Assembly: GCF_016862115.1 (NCBI RefSeq)
Contig: NZ_BOMI01000144.1
Coordinates: 1-64,000 of the forward strand
Length of the DNA: 64,000 nucleotides
Origin: Paractinoplanes deccanensis
GTDB lineage: Bacteria > Actinomycetota > Actinomycetes > Mycobacteriales > Micromonosporaceae
Direction of reading: 5' to 3'
Shown here: piece by piece, positions 33,900 through 42,079 of the stretch
How positions within the stretch are numbered: the first letter of the stretch is position 1
Layout of the letters: the number at the start of each line of letters is the position of its first letter
Notes under the pieces: model-generated
Database searches by the model: none
What the model was told of the DNA's origin: nothing
Seen by the model: the letters and a program-made list of their open reading frames with translations, nothing else
Translations under genes and position numbers: made by a program

Positions 33900-34301
33900 A
33901 GTGATCGACACGCTACCGCCGGCCACCATGCTCCGGCATCGGCGAAGTGGCCGCTCGGGGGGCCCGATCATCCCTCCGCACTCGCCGGGCGGGCGCCATT
34001 CTCCGATTTCTCCACCGGACGGGCTCGGGACAGCGATGCCTGGTGCGGGCCGCGCCGATGACGGCCGCCAGGGTCGGCTTCGCCACGTGCGCACCTCGCC
34101 AAATGTCCACCTTGCCCTCGGCTGCGCCGGATACCCTTTCGCTTCGCGGCATTCGTCCCGCGGGGAGCCGGCGGCCCGCGGCGACTCCGCGGGTGGGTGA
34201 CGGCGCTCACCCAGGGTCGGAACCAGGGGCGTACACGGGCTCGCCGGGCCCGATGGCCTGGGCATGCTTCGTGCCGACAAGGATCACGAAGGGAAACTCC
34301 G
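33900..34301. other. 402-bp divergent intergenic region
   Basis: This stretch separates the GT4 and epoxide hydrolase starts. Frames through it are open but consist of Arg/Pro/Ser-rich translations without recognisable motifs. It probably holds both promoters; the only clear signal is AAGGGA about eight bases ahead of the epoxide hydrolase ATG. Confidence 0.4.
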
Positions 34302-35609
34302 ATGCCCTCACCCGCCATCCCCACCCGGCGCTCCGTCCTGCAGGGCGGCCTCGCGGCCGGCGTCGCCGTGGCCGCCACCGCCTCCGGTGTGCTCGGCTCC
34401 AGCCCGGCGAACGCGGCCGCCGCCACGCCCTCCTCCGCCGCCGACAAGATTCGCCCGTTCCGGGCCTCGATCGCGGGCACCCGGCTCACCGAGCTGCGCC
34501 ACCGCGTCGGCTCGACCCGCTGGCCCAGCCGCGAGCTGGTCGCCGACCGCGAGCAGGGCGTGCAGCTGGCGGCGTCCCAGGCCCTCGCCAAGTACTGGAA
34601 GACCCGCTACGACTGGCGCCGGTTCGAGGCGAAGCTCAACAAGCTTCCGCAGTACACCACCGAGATCGACGGCGTCGAGATCCACTTCATCCACGTGCGG
34701 TCGCCGCACAAGGACGCGCTGCCGCTGCTGGCCACGCACGGCTGGCCGGGCTCGATCGTCGAGTTCGTCGATGCGGCCGGCCCGCTCACCAACCCGACCG
34801 CGCACGGCGGCAAGGCCTCCGACGCCTTCCACCTGGTCGTGCCGTCGATCCCCGGGTACGGCTTCTCGGGCCAGCCGACCGAGCGCGGCTGGGACGCGAC
34901 CCGCGTGGCGAACGCCTGGGTCGAGCTGATGCGGCGCCTCGGCTACCCGAAGTGGGTGGCGCAGGGCGGCGACGTCGGCGCGGTCGTCACCGACACGCTG
35001 GGCCGCCTGTCGCCCGCGGGCCTGGCCGGCATCCACATGAACCTGCTGGTCACCGCGCTCGGCGGGGCCCCGGTGCCGACCGTCACCGCCGAGGAGCAGG
35101 CCGCCAAGGCCGCGCTCACCGCGTTCCAGACGACCGGCAGCGCCTACCTCACCGAGCAGTCCTTCCGGCCGCAGACGATCGGCTACGCGCTGTCCGACTC
35201 GCCGGTCGCGCTCGCCGCGTGGATGCTCGACCACGACACCGACAGCTACACCAAGATCGCTCGTACGTTCCTCGGCGGCTCGCCGTCGGGCAACCTCACC
35301 CGGGACCACGTGCTGGACAACATCTCGCTCTACTGGCTGACCAACTCCGGGGTCTCGGCCGCCCGCATCTACTGGGAGAGCGCCCACCCGCAGGCGGCCG
35401 GCGGTGCCACCCCGCCCGCGATCAAGGTGCCGGTCGGCTTCAGCGCCTTCCCCGGCGAGCTCTTCCAGGCCCCGCGCAGCTGGGTGGAGAGCGGCTACCC
35501 GACGCTCAGCTACTACAACAAGCCGGCCCGGGGCGGGCACTTCGCCGCCTGGGAGGAGCCGGAGCTGTTCACCGCCGAGGTCCGGGCGGCGTTCCGCGCC
35601 CTCCGCTGA
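34302..35609 (+). CDS. exported epoxide hydrolase (EPHX1-like) with Tat signal
   Basis: The 435-residue protein has a Tat-type leader TRRSVLQGGLAAGVAVAATASG and cleaves near ANAAAA. The epoxide hydrolase N-terminal lid domain follows (RPFRASIAGTRLTELRHRV), then an alpha/beta-hydrolase core. HGWPGS is the oxyanion motif, QGGDVGA carries the nucleophile Asp224, and GGHFAAWEEPE carries the catalytic His413. Family members open epoxides to diols via an alkyl-enzyme ester. Export is unusual for the family but common in actinobacterial homologues by leader type. It is followed by a strong bidirectional terminator. Confidence 0.87.
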   Translation: MPSPAIPTRRSVLQGGLAAGVAVAATASGVLGSSPANAAAATPSSAADKIRPFRASIAGTRLTELRHRVGSTRWPSRELVADREQGVQLAASQALAKYWKTRYDWRRFEAKLNKLPQYTTEIDGVEIHFIHVRSPHKDALPLLATHGWPGSIVEFVDAAGPLTNPTAHGGKASDAFHLVVPSIPGYGFSGQPTERGWDATRVANAWVELMRRLGYPKWVAQGGDVGAVVTDTLGRLSPAGLAGIHMNLLVTALGGAPVPTVTAEEQAAKAALTAFQTTGSAYLTEQSFRPQTIGYALSDSPVALAAWMLDHDTDSYTKIARTFLGGSPSGNLTRDHVLDNISLYWLTNSGVSAARIYWESAHPQAAGGATPPAIKVPVGFSAFPGELFQAPRSWVESGYPTLSYYNKPARGGHFAAWEEPELFTAEVRAAFRALR

Positions 35610-35629
35610 TCACCCGCGGTACACCCGGA

Positions 35630-35663
35630 GCCCCGGGCCGGCGATCGACTGCCGGCCCGGGGC
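35630..35663. terminator. bidirectional hairpin between epoxide hydrolase and thioesterase genes
   Basis: A perfect 13-bp stem GCCCCGGGCCGGC (35630-35642) pairs with GCCGGCCCGGGGC (35651-35663) around an 8-nt loop. It sits between the two converging stop codons, so it probably terminates transcription from both sides. There is no T-tract on either side. Confidence 0.65.
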
Positions 35664-35667
35664 CGCG

Positions 35668-36117
35668 TCACACCTGGGCGGGCTCGCGCAGCAGCTCCTC
35701 GATGTCGGCGCGGGCGCGGGCGGTCCACGGCGCCGGCTGCTTCGTCCGCGGGTCGATCTTGATGGAGACCCGGTGGCCGTGCGCGTACTCCTCGGCGCCG
35801 TCGCCGGAGAGCAGCCGGAAGCCGAGCACCATGCTGGTGGTGCCGGCCTTCTCGGCCCAGAGGTGCATGACGACAGTGCCGAAGTCGGTGATCGGCCGGT
35901 CGAACGTGATGGCGACCTCGCGCAGCAGCTGGTAGCCGTCCTCGTCCAGCCGCCGGCCGGAGAGCCGGTAGCCCTTCGACGCCCAGTGCGCGGTCACGGC
36001 CCGGTCGAGCAGGGCGACGAAGCGCGGGTGGTAGAGCGTGCCCATGAGATCGAGGTCGTCCCAGTAGACCTCGACGGGCACGAGCGCGCCGTAGGAGACG
36101 GTGAACTGTTCGGTCAT
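35668..36117 (-). CDS. 4-hydroxybenzoyl-CoA thioesterase-like (hotdog) acyl-CoA thioesterase
   Basis: The 149-residue hotdog-fold protein has VEVYWDDLDLMGTLYHPRFVALLDRAVTAHW, the YbgC/4HBT active-site strand and helix. The conserved Asp is in DLMG, followed by YHPRF. Such enzymes hydrolyse acyl- or aroyl-CoA thioesters in the cytosol. It is a lone minus-strand gene, convergent with the epoxide hydrolase and divergent from the TetR regulator beyond a small decayed segment. Confidence 0.85.
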   Translation of the reverse strand: MTEQFTVSYGALVPVEVYWDDLDLMGTLYHPRFVALLDRAVTAHWASKGYRLSGRRLDEDGYQLLREVAITFDRPITDFGTVVMHLWAEKAGTTSMVLGFRLLSGDGAEEYAHGHRVSIKIDPRTKQPAPWTARARADIEELLREPAQV

Positions 36118-36156
36118 ATCCCCTACGACGCGCCCGTCCGCCGGGCGTTCAGCCGA

Positions 36157-36340
36157 TCAGAAGGTGCCCTTGGCCACGTCGGCCAGGGTCACGCGGGTGA
36201 CCGTGTAGTCGTCGATGGGTTCTTCGGCAGGTACGCGAGGGCCGTCCGCTTGTAAGCCTCCTTCAGGTCACCGGTCGCGGCATACTTCGCGGCGGCGACC
36301 GCCTTGAGCCGGCCGGCCTGATTTGGACCAGGCCGTCCAG
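36157..36340 (-). pseudogene. possible remnant of an unidentified gene (frameshifted C-terminus)
   Basis: On the minus strand, one frame reads AGRLKAVAAAKYAATGDLKE and continues as AYKRTALAYLPK. A neighbouring frame then reads AEEPIDDYTVTRVTLADVAK and ends in GTF and a TGA at 36157-36159. Together they look like the C-terminal 60 residues of a protein interrupted by one frameshift. No upstream portion is present, since the TetR gene begins right there. I cannot name the family. Confidence 0.35.
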
Positions 36341-36357
36341 CGAGGGACCATGGGAGG

Positions 36358-36927
36358 GTGACCAGAACTTTGACGGCGAAGGGCGCCGCCACCCGGCAGC
36401 GGATCGTCGACGCCGCCGCTCAGCTCATCCGTACGGCCGGGGCCGCCGGCACCAGCCTCGACGACGTGCGCGCCGCCACGGCGACCAGCAAGAGCCAGCT
36501 GTTCCACTACTTCCCCGACGGCCGCGCCGACCTGCTGCTCGCCGTCGCGGAGCACGAGGCCGCCCAGGTCCTCGCCGTGCAGCGTCCCTGGCTGGACGAC
36601 CTGACCACCCGCGAGTCGTGGCGGCAGTGGCGCGACGCGGTGCTGCGGCACTATGTCGAGCTGGGCGACCGCTGCCCGCTCGGGGTGCTCACCGCCGAGC
36701 TGGGCAAGTCGTCGCCGGAGACGCGTGCCGTGGTCGGCGAGCTCTACGACACGTGGGAGGCCGAGCTCGCCCGGGGCACCCAGGCCATGGGCGTCGAACG
36801 GCCGCTCGAGGTCGCGCGCGCGATCCTGGTCGCCATCCAGGGCGGCGTGGTCATGCTGCGCGCCACCGGCCGGGTGTCCTACCTCGAGACCGGCCTGGAC
36901 GCCGGCCTCGCGCCGCTGCTGCGGTGA
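36358..36927 (+). CDS. TetR/AcrR-family transcriptional regulator
   Basis: The 189-residue protein has the TetR DNA-binding domain GAATRQRIVDAAAQLIRTAGAAGTSLDDVRAATATSKSQLFHYFPD at the N-terminus. The recognition helix is TSKSQLFHYF, and an all-helical ligand domain follows, ending RVSYLETGLDAGL. It resembles the subgroup with a TetR_C_6-like effector domain. The GTG start lies directly after GGGAGG, leaving almost no spacer, so the message may be leaderless. Its targets are not evident. The CorA gene is convergent 13 bp away. Confidence 0.88.
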   Translation: MTRTLTAKGAATRQRIVDAAAQLIRTAGAAGTSLDDVRAATATSKSQLFHYFPDGRADLLLAVAEHEAAQVLAVQRPWLDDLTTRESWRQWRDAVLRHYVELGDRCPLGVLTAELGKSSPETRAVVGELYDTWEAELARGTQAMGVERPLEVARAILVAIQGGVVMLRATGRVSYLETGLDAGLAPLLR

Positions 36928-36940
36928 CCGCCCGACGGCC

Positions 36941-37993
36941 TCACAGCCAGCCGGCGCGGCGCAGCAGGCGGTAGAGGACGCCGGCGCCGAGCAGCATGAA
37001 GAGCATCACGCTCGGGTAGCCGTAGCGCCAGTCCAGCTCGGGCATGCGCGCGAAGTTCATGCCGTAGATGCCGGCGATCGCGGTCGGCAGCGCGGCGATG
37101 GCCGCCCACGAGGCGATCTTGCGCATGTCGTTGTTCTGGTCGACGGTCAGCTGCGCGAGGCGCGCCTGGAGCAGGGCGTTGAGCACGTCGTCGAACGCGA
37201 TCACCCGCTCGGCGGCGGCGGCGTGGTGGTCGGCGACGTCGCTGAAGTAGCGGCGGATCTCCTTGGGCAGGTCGGCGAACTGCTTGCCGGCCAGGGCGGC
37301 CAGCGGCCGCTGGAGCGGCAGCACGGCCGACTTGAACCTCATCAGCTGGCGCTTGAGCTGGTAGATCTGCTCGACGGTGACGGGCGACCCGGGCGCGAAG
37401 ACGGCCTCCTCGGTCAGGTCGAGGTCGGTCTGCATCGCGGCCGCGATGTCGACATAGCCATCGACGAGCCGGTCGAGGATCGCGTGCACCACCGACCACG
37501 GGTCCCGCACGGGCAGCGAGGGGTCGGCGCGCAGCGAGCTGAGCTCCATGACGGTGCCCTGCCGCACGGTGATGAGGAAGTGCGGCCCGACGAAGATCCG
37601 GACGAAGCCGGTGCTGACGATCTCGCTGGTCGCGGTGACGCGCTCGTGCTCCACGTATCGGGCGGCGCGGACGACCAGGAAGACGACGTCGTCGTACCGC
37701 TCGATCTTGACCCGTTGCTCGCGGTGCAGGACGTCCTCGACCGCCAGCGGGTGCAGCCCGAAGACGTCGGCGACGCGGGTGAGCGCGGCCTCGGTGGGCT
37801 CGTGCAGGCCGAGCCAGACGAAGCCGTCCTCGTGCTCGCGGGCCTTCGCGTAGAGCCGCGGCAGGTCGGCGGCGGAGCCGGGGCGCTCGACGGCCACCCC
37901 GTCGACATAGAGGTCACAGCCCACGATCGCGGTGTGGTCGGCGCGCCGCGGCACAGCGGGCCGCGGCGGCTGCCACGTGCGGCGAACGTCCAC
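36941..37993 (-). CDS. corA: CorA-family magnesium/cobalt transporter
   Basis: The 350-residue protein has the soluble N-terminal domain of CorA, with DGFVWLGLHEPTEAALTRVADVFGLHPLAVEDVLHREQR and later SELSSLR. Long pore-lining helices follow, and two membrane helices at the C-terminus are preceded by the signature YGMNF (GMN at residues 311-313). It should form a pentameric Mg2+ channel. The start is taken as the GTG at 37991-37993; the frame runs further upstream into a decayed gene. It converges on the TetR gene. Confidence 0.9.
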   Translation of the reverse strand: MDVRRTWQPPRPAVPRRADHTAIVGCDLYVDGVAVERPGSAADLPRLYAKAREHEDGFVWLGLHEPTEAALTRVADVFGLHPLAVEDVLHREQRVKIERYDDVVFLVVRAARYVEHERVTATSEIVSTGFVRIFVGPHFLITVRQGTVMELSSLRADPSLPVRDPWSVVHAILDRLVDGYVDIAAAMQTDLDLTEEAVFAPGSPVTVEQIYQLKRQLMRFKSAVLPLQRPLAALAGKQFADLPKEIRRYFSDVADHHAAAAERVIAFDDVLNALLQARLAQLTVDQNNDMRKIASWAAIAALPTAIAGIYGMNFARMPELDWRYGYPSVMLFMLLGAGVLYRLLRRAGWL

Positions 37994-38003
37994 GTGCGCG
38001 AGC

Positions 38004-38365
38004 CTACTGGGGACGGCGCTCCAGGGACGTGACGACGATCTCGCGGGCCGCGCGCGATGCCCTCGCGGACCACCTTCTCCAGGGCGGCGATGGCGGCCAC
38101 CCGCTCCAGCATCGGCCGGCTCGCCCGCTCGGCCAGCGCCCCCAGTGCTCGGCGCGCACGTGCGCGTGGACGGTGGCCCGGTCGCCGTCGACCTCGATGA
38201 CGTGCCCGGTGATGACGTGGTGGTCGCCACGTAGGGCGCGAACGCGGCCCGCAGCACCTCGGTGTAGTCGCGCAGCGGCATCGTCATCGGCGGGATCCCG
38301 GCCACCGACTCGAAGTCGAGCGCCACCAAGTTGTCGCGATACGCCACCGCCGATGCGGGATGCAT
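38004..38365 (-). pseudogene. decayed SnoaL-like gene with multiple frameshifts
   Basis: The minus strand contains a good N-terminus reading MHPASAVAYRDNLVALDFES and continuing through MTMPLRDYTEVLRAAFAPY. The coding pattern then moves to another frame reading HHVITGHVIEVDGDRATVHA. It moves again for ALGALAERASRPMLERVAAI and ends in a third frame with EIVVTSLERRPQ and a TAG at 38004-38006. The first two parts resemble SnoaL-like/NTF2-fold proteins. At least two frameshifts and a shortened middle indicate a pseudogene, or sequencing errors if the indels are not real. It lies just upstream of corA on the same strand. Confidence 0.55.
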
Positions 38366-38467
38366 CGATGGTCCTTCGAGCGCGTGATAAACGCCGTAGC
38401 GGTTGACCGGAAGGGCAAAGCCTCCCAAAACTGGCTGTTCGAGCAATCCCGTCCCGGGAAGGTCATC

Positions 38468-39280
38468 GTGAAGGCGAACAGAGCCGGCACCCCCACCGGC
38501 AGCAGGGAACGCCCCGGCAATCTCACGATCAGCCACGCCGCCGACAACGCGGTCGTCGAGCTGGCCGTCCACGGGCAGTGGACCCGGCACACCGCTGTCG
38601 ACGTGTACGACGCGCTGCGGAAGGCGCTCGCGGAGCAGCCGTCCGCGATCATCATCGATCTTCAGGAGATGAGCGATCTCGACGGCCTGAGCGTGCCCAC
38701 GTGGATCGCCGCGAGCCGGGCCGCCATGTCGCTCCAGCCGCCGCCCGTGGTGGCGCTCTGCGCCCCGCCCACCCGGCGGCTGGTCACCCGGCTCCGCCAG
38801 CTCGGCTGCGCCCGCTTCCTGACCCTGTTCGTCACCGTCGGCCAGGCGCGCGCCGCCGTGGCGAACGCCCTGCCGCTCACCGACCGGCTCCAGCTGCGCT
38901 GGCTGCCGCCGCACCCCGACTCGCTCACCGCCGTGCACGACGCGATCCGCTCGGCCGACCGGGCCTGGACGGTTCCCGCGCTGGTCGGCGCGGCGCAGGA
39001 CGTGGCGCGCGATCTGGTCACCGACTCGCTGGAGCACGCGGGAACCGCCATGCTCTTCACCATCTGCCGGCGCCGCGGCAGCCTCTATCTCGCGCTTCGC
39101 GACCACGAGCCCACCCTGCCGCCGCTGCGGCGCCCGGGCGCCGGCGGCGGGACGCCGGCCCGGTTGCCCGTCGTCAACGGCCGCAGCTGTGTCTGGGGCG
39201 CCTCGACCGTCCACGACGGCAAGCTGGTCTGGGCCGTCGTCCGCTCCCGGCCTGCTCCGGCCCTGTCAGGCGCTGCGTAA
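38468..39280 (+). CDS. STAS-domain protein with degenerate HATPase-like C-terminus
   Basis: The 270-residue protein has an N-terminal STAS domain (NAVVELAVHGQWTRHTAVDVYDALRKAL...AIIIDLQEMSDLDGLSVPTWI), as in anti-sigma-factor antagonists. The C-terminal half resembles the small anti-sigma GHKL ATPases with DLVTDSLEHAGTAMLFTI. The usual Asn of the N-box is Asp here and the glycine loops are poor, so ATP binding is doubtful. It probably belongs to a partner-switching stress or sigma-factor circuit. The GTG at 38468 has GGGAAGG five bases upstream, which decides the start. It overlaps the AraC gene tail by 15 bp. Confidence 0.8.
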   Translation: MKANRAGTPTGSRERPGNLTISHAADNAVVELAVHGQWTRHTAVDVYDALRKALAEQPSAIIIDLQEMSDLDGLSVPTWIAASRAAMSLQPPPVVALCAPPTRRLVTRLRQLGCARFLTLFVTVGQARAAVANALPLTDRLQLRWLPPHPDSLTAVHDAIRSADRAWTVPALVGAAQDVARDLVTDSLEHAGTAMLFTICRRRGSLYLALRDHEPTLPPLRRPGAGGGTPARLPVVNGRSCVWGASTVHDGKLVWAVVRSRPAPALSGAA

Positions 39281-40252
39281 CGTCCGGTGCGGGTGGGTGC
39301 CGTACCGGGTGCGGTAGGACGTCGCGAAGCGGCCCAGGTGGGCGAAGCCCCAGCGGCGGGCCACGTCGGCGACCGTGGTGAGCCCGGGATCCGAGGCGCG
39401 CAGCTCCTCGTGCGCGCAGGCCAGCCGCACGTCGCGGAGGTAGCCCATCGGGGTGCAGCCGAGGTAGCGGCGGAAGCACGCCTGCAGCGTCCGGCCGGTG
39501 ACCCCGGACAGGGCGGCCAGCTCGGCCAGGGTGAAGGGGCGCCGCGGGTCGGCCTGGATCGCGTCGACGGCACGGCGCACCGGCTGGGGACGGAAGGCGA
39601 GCGGCTGCCGGGTCAGCAGGTCGTGGTCGGCGTGGTCGACGGCCAGCAGCAGGCCGATGGTGAGGCTGTCCTGAAGCTGCTGCACGATCAGCGGCTCGCG
39701 CAGCAGGCCGGTGTCGTTGCCGAACTCCGCGGCCACCAGGCGGATCATCGCCGCCCAGCTGCGGCCGAGGCCAGCCGTGATGTCGAGCTGGGCGGGGAGC
39801 CGGATCGGGCCGCCGCGGTCCGCGCCGGTCAGCGTGCGCAGCTGCCGTTCCAGGGCGCCCCGGGCGATCTTGACGCCGAGCTGGCGGCAGTCGGCGCCCC
39901 ACCGGTCGATGACCACCTCCTCGCCCACCCCGAAGAGGGAGGCGTGGCCGCCCGCCCCGACGACGGCGCGGCCGCCCTGCCGGGCCTCCAGCCGGCCCGC
40001 CAGCGGCACCCCGACCTGGTAGGCGTCCGGGTTCTCGTACCCGAGCGTGACCTCGGCGCCGTACCGGCAGTCGCCGATGGTCAGCGGCCCCAGCCGCAGC
40101 AGGTCGAAGCGGGCGTCCAGGCGCCCGTGCCGCCCCAGCGGGTGGAAGAACTTGCGCGGGTAGTAGTGCCGGCCGCCGAACGACCGGATCTCGTCCACGT
40201 CGGCCGAGCGCATCGACAGACGCTCGGCCCCGGTGAGTGAGGTGGTGGTCAC
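39266..40252 (-). CDS. AraC-family transcriptional regulator
   Basis: The 328-residue protein has an N-terminal cupin-like ligand domain of the AraC-binding-like type and a C-terminal double helix-turn-helix. The latter includes FTLAELAALSGVTGRTLQACFRRYLGCTPMGYLRDVRL and VADVARRWGFAHLGRFATSYRTRYGTHP, with the conserved second HTH. It starts only 9 bp after the acyl-CoA ligase stop on the same strand. The two are therefore probably co-transcribed, and it may respond to the fatty or aromatic acid used by that enzyme. Confidence 0.88.
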   Translation of the reverse strand: MTTTSLTGAERLSMRSADVDEIRSFGGRHYYPRKFFHPLGRHGRLDARFDLLRLGPLTIGDCRYGAEVTLGYENPDAYQVGVPLAGRLEARQGGRAVVGAGGHASLFGVGEEVVIDRWGADCRQLGVKIARGALERQLRTLTGADRGGPIRLPAQLDITAGLGRSWAAMIRLVAAEFGNDTGLLREPLIVQQLQDSLTIGLLLAVDHADHDLLTRQPLAFRPQPVRRAVDAIQADPRRPFTLAELAALSGVTGRTLQACFRRYLGCTPMGYLRDVRLACAHEELRASDPGLTTVADVARRWGFAHLGRFATSYRTRYGTHPHRTLRSA

Positions 40253-40261
40253 CGTTCGATA

Positions 40262-41950
40262 TTAGGGAGACGCGAGCAGCCGCTCGCGCACCTCCCGGCG
40301 CAGGACCTTGCCGATCTGGCTGCGCGGCAGCTCGTCGACGAGCTCCAGGCGGCGCGGCGCCTTGTAGCCGGAGAGCCGCTCGCGCGCCCACCGCAGCGTC
40401 GCCTCCGCGTCCACCGAGGCGCCCTCGGCCGCGACGACAACGGCGACGACCTCTTCGCCGGTACGCTCCGACGGCAGCCCCACGACAGCGGCGTCCGCCA
40501 CGTGCGGGTGCTCCCGGAGCACGTCCTCCACCTCGGACGGATAGACGTTGAAGCCGCCCGTGATGATCAGCTCCTTGACCCGGTCCACGATCGACAGGAA
40601 GCCGTCCTCGCTCATCACGGCGACGTCGCCCGTGCGGATCCAGCCGCCCGGCAGCAGCACCCGCTCGGTCTCCTCCGGCATGTTCCAGTAGCCGGAGAAC
40701 ACCTGCGGCCCCTGGATCAGCAGCTCACCCGGCTCGCCCGGCGGCATGTCGCGCGCGGGGTCGTCGCGGTCGGCGATGCGCACCCGGGTGGACGGGTACG
40801 GGACGCCGATCGAGCCGATCCGCCGGCGCTGCGACATCGGGTTGCCGACCGTGATCGGCGACGTCTCCGTCATGCCGTACCCCTCGATGAGCAGCCCTCC
40901 GGTGAGCGCCTCCCACGTCTCGACGGTCTTCGGCGGCAACGGCATCGCGCCGCTGAACGAGTAGCGGATCGAGGTCAGATCGGTGCCGCGCTCGCGGGCG
41001 GCCGCGGCCAGCCGGTCGTACATCGGCGGCACACCCGGGAAGAACGTCGGCGGCCGCCGCTTCGCCGCGTCGAGCACCATGCCGGCGTCGAACCGCGGCA
41101 GCAGCACGATGGTCGCGGCGATCTGCACGGCCGTGGTGAGACACAGGGTCAGGCCGTACGCGTGAAAGAGCGGCAGCACGGCGTAGAAGGTCTCGCCGCC
41201 GTCGCGCAGGCCGGGCACCCATACGCGGCTCTGCTCGGCGTTGGCCGCCAGATTGCGGTGGGTGAGGATCGCACCCTTCGGCGTGCCGCTGGTGCCGCCC
41301 GTGTACTGGAGCAGCGCGGTGTCCCCGGCGCCCGGCCCCTCGACGGAGGCGGCGATCGGCGGCGCGCCGGCGACCAGCGCCTCCCAGCTGAGCGCGCCGC
41401 CCGGCAGCGTCCCGCTCATCTCCGCCCGCGTCTGGCGGGCCCGCGCCACCGGCAGCCGGAGGGCGAGCCGCTTGAGCAGCGGAAGGGCGGCGGTCAGGTC
41501 GACGCCGACGATGGTGACGACCTCGGTGCGCTCCGCGGTGGCGGCCACCGTCGCGGCCACCTTGTCCCAGCAGATCGCGACCCGCGCGCCGTGGTCGGCG
41601 AGCTGATGGGCGAGCTCGTCGGCGGTGTAGAGCGGGTTGTGCTCGACGGCGATCGCGCCGAGCCGCAGCACCGCGTAGAACGCGACCACGTGCTGCGGGC
41701 AGTTGGGCAGGATCAGCGCCACCCGGTCGCCGGGGCCGACGCCGAGCGCCCGCAGCGCCTCCGCCGCCCGGGCGACCTGGTCGCCGAGCTGGGCGTACGT
41801 GGTGGCGGCGCCGAGGAAGTCGAGCGCCACCCGGTCGGGAAACCGCGCGACCGCCCCGTCCAAGTTGGCGGTCAGCGCCCGCGCCGGCTCGGCGATGTCC
41901 GCCGGGACGCCCTCCGGATAGGCCGCCAGCCAGGGCCGCTCGTCGGTCAT
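40262..41950 (-). CDS. long-chain fatty acid-CoA ligase (FadD-like)
   Basis: The 562-residue adenylate-forming enzyme has the AMP-binding motif LLQYTGGTSGTPKGAILTHRN and the core YGMTETSP. GWIRTGDVAVMSEDGF comes near the hinge and the C-terminal lysine motif is RSQIGKVLRREV. It activates a carboxylic acid to acyl-CoA via acyl-AMP in the cytosol. The sequence layout is that of FadD-type long-chain ligases (dicarboxylate-CoA ligase PimA-like), but chain length cannot be read from sequence. It leads a two-gene unit with the AraC regulator. Confidence 0.9.
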   Translation of the reverse strand: MTDERPWLAAYPEGVPADIAEPARALTANLDGAVARFPDRVALDFLGAATTYAQLGDQVARAAEALRALGVGPGDRVALILPNCPQHVVAFYAVLRLGAIAVEHNPLYTADELAHQLADHGARVAICWDKVAATVAATAERTEVVTIVGVDLTAALPLLKRLALRLPVARARQTRAEMSGTLPGGALSWEALVAGAPPIAASVEGPGAGDTALLQYTGGTSGTPKGAILTHRNLAANAEQSRVWVPGLRDGGETFYAVLPLFHAYGLTLCLTTAVQIAATIVLLPRFDAGMVLDAAKRRPPTFFPGVPPMYDRLAAAARERGTDLTSIRYSFSGAMPLPPKTVETWEALTGGLLIEGYGMTETSPITVGNPMSQRRRIGSIGVPYPSTRVRIADRDDPARDMPPGEPGELLIQGPQVFSGYWNMPEETERVLLPGGWIRTGDVAVMSEDGFLSIVDRVKELIITGGFNVYPSEVEDVLREHPHVADAAVVGLPSERTGEEVVAVVVAAEGASVDAEATLRWARERLSGYKAPRRLELVDELPRSQIGKVLRREVRERLLASP

Positions 41951-42031
41951 GAGGCCTCCCGAACCTACGGTTGCGTAACTTCGTCGAGGCTACCCGCCGT
42001 CCCTGAAGTTGATCATCCGGGCAAGCGGAGC

Positions 42032-42076
42032 TTGACACCCGTCGATGCGAGGCATGAGATGTTACCGGGAGGTAAC
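42032..42076 (+). promoter_or_regulatory. promoter TTGACA-N17-TGAGAT with overlapping palindrome GTTACCGGGAGGTAAC
   Basis: A consensus -35 TTGACA (42032-42037) is followed after 17 bp by TGAGAT (42055-42060). The perfect inverted repeat GTTACC/GGTAAC at 42061-42076 then spans the expected transcription start. It also contains the Shine-Dalgarno GGGAGG of the secreted hydrolase gene. It may be an operator or an mRNA hairpin that hides the ribosome site. Confidence 0.45.
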
Positions 42077-42079
42077 GCC

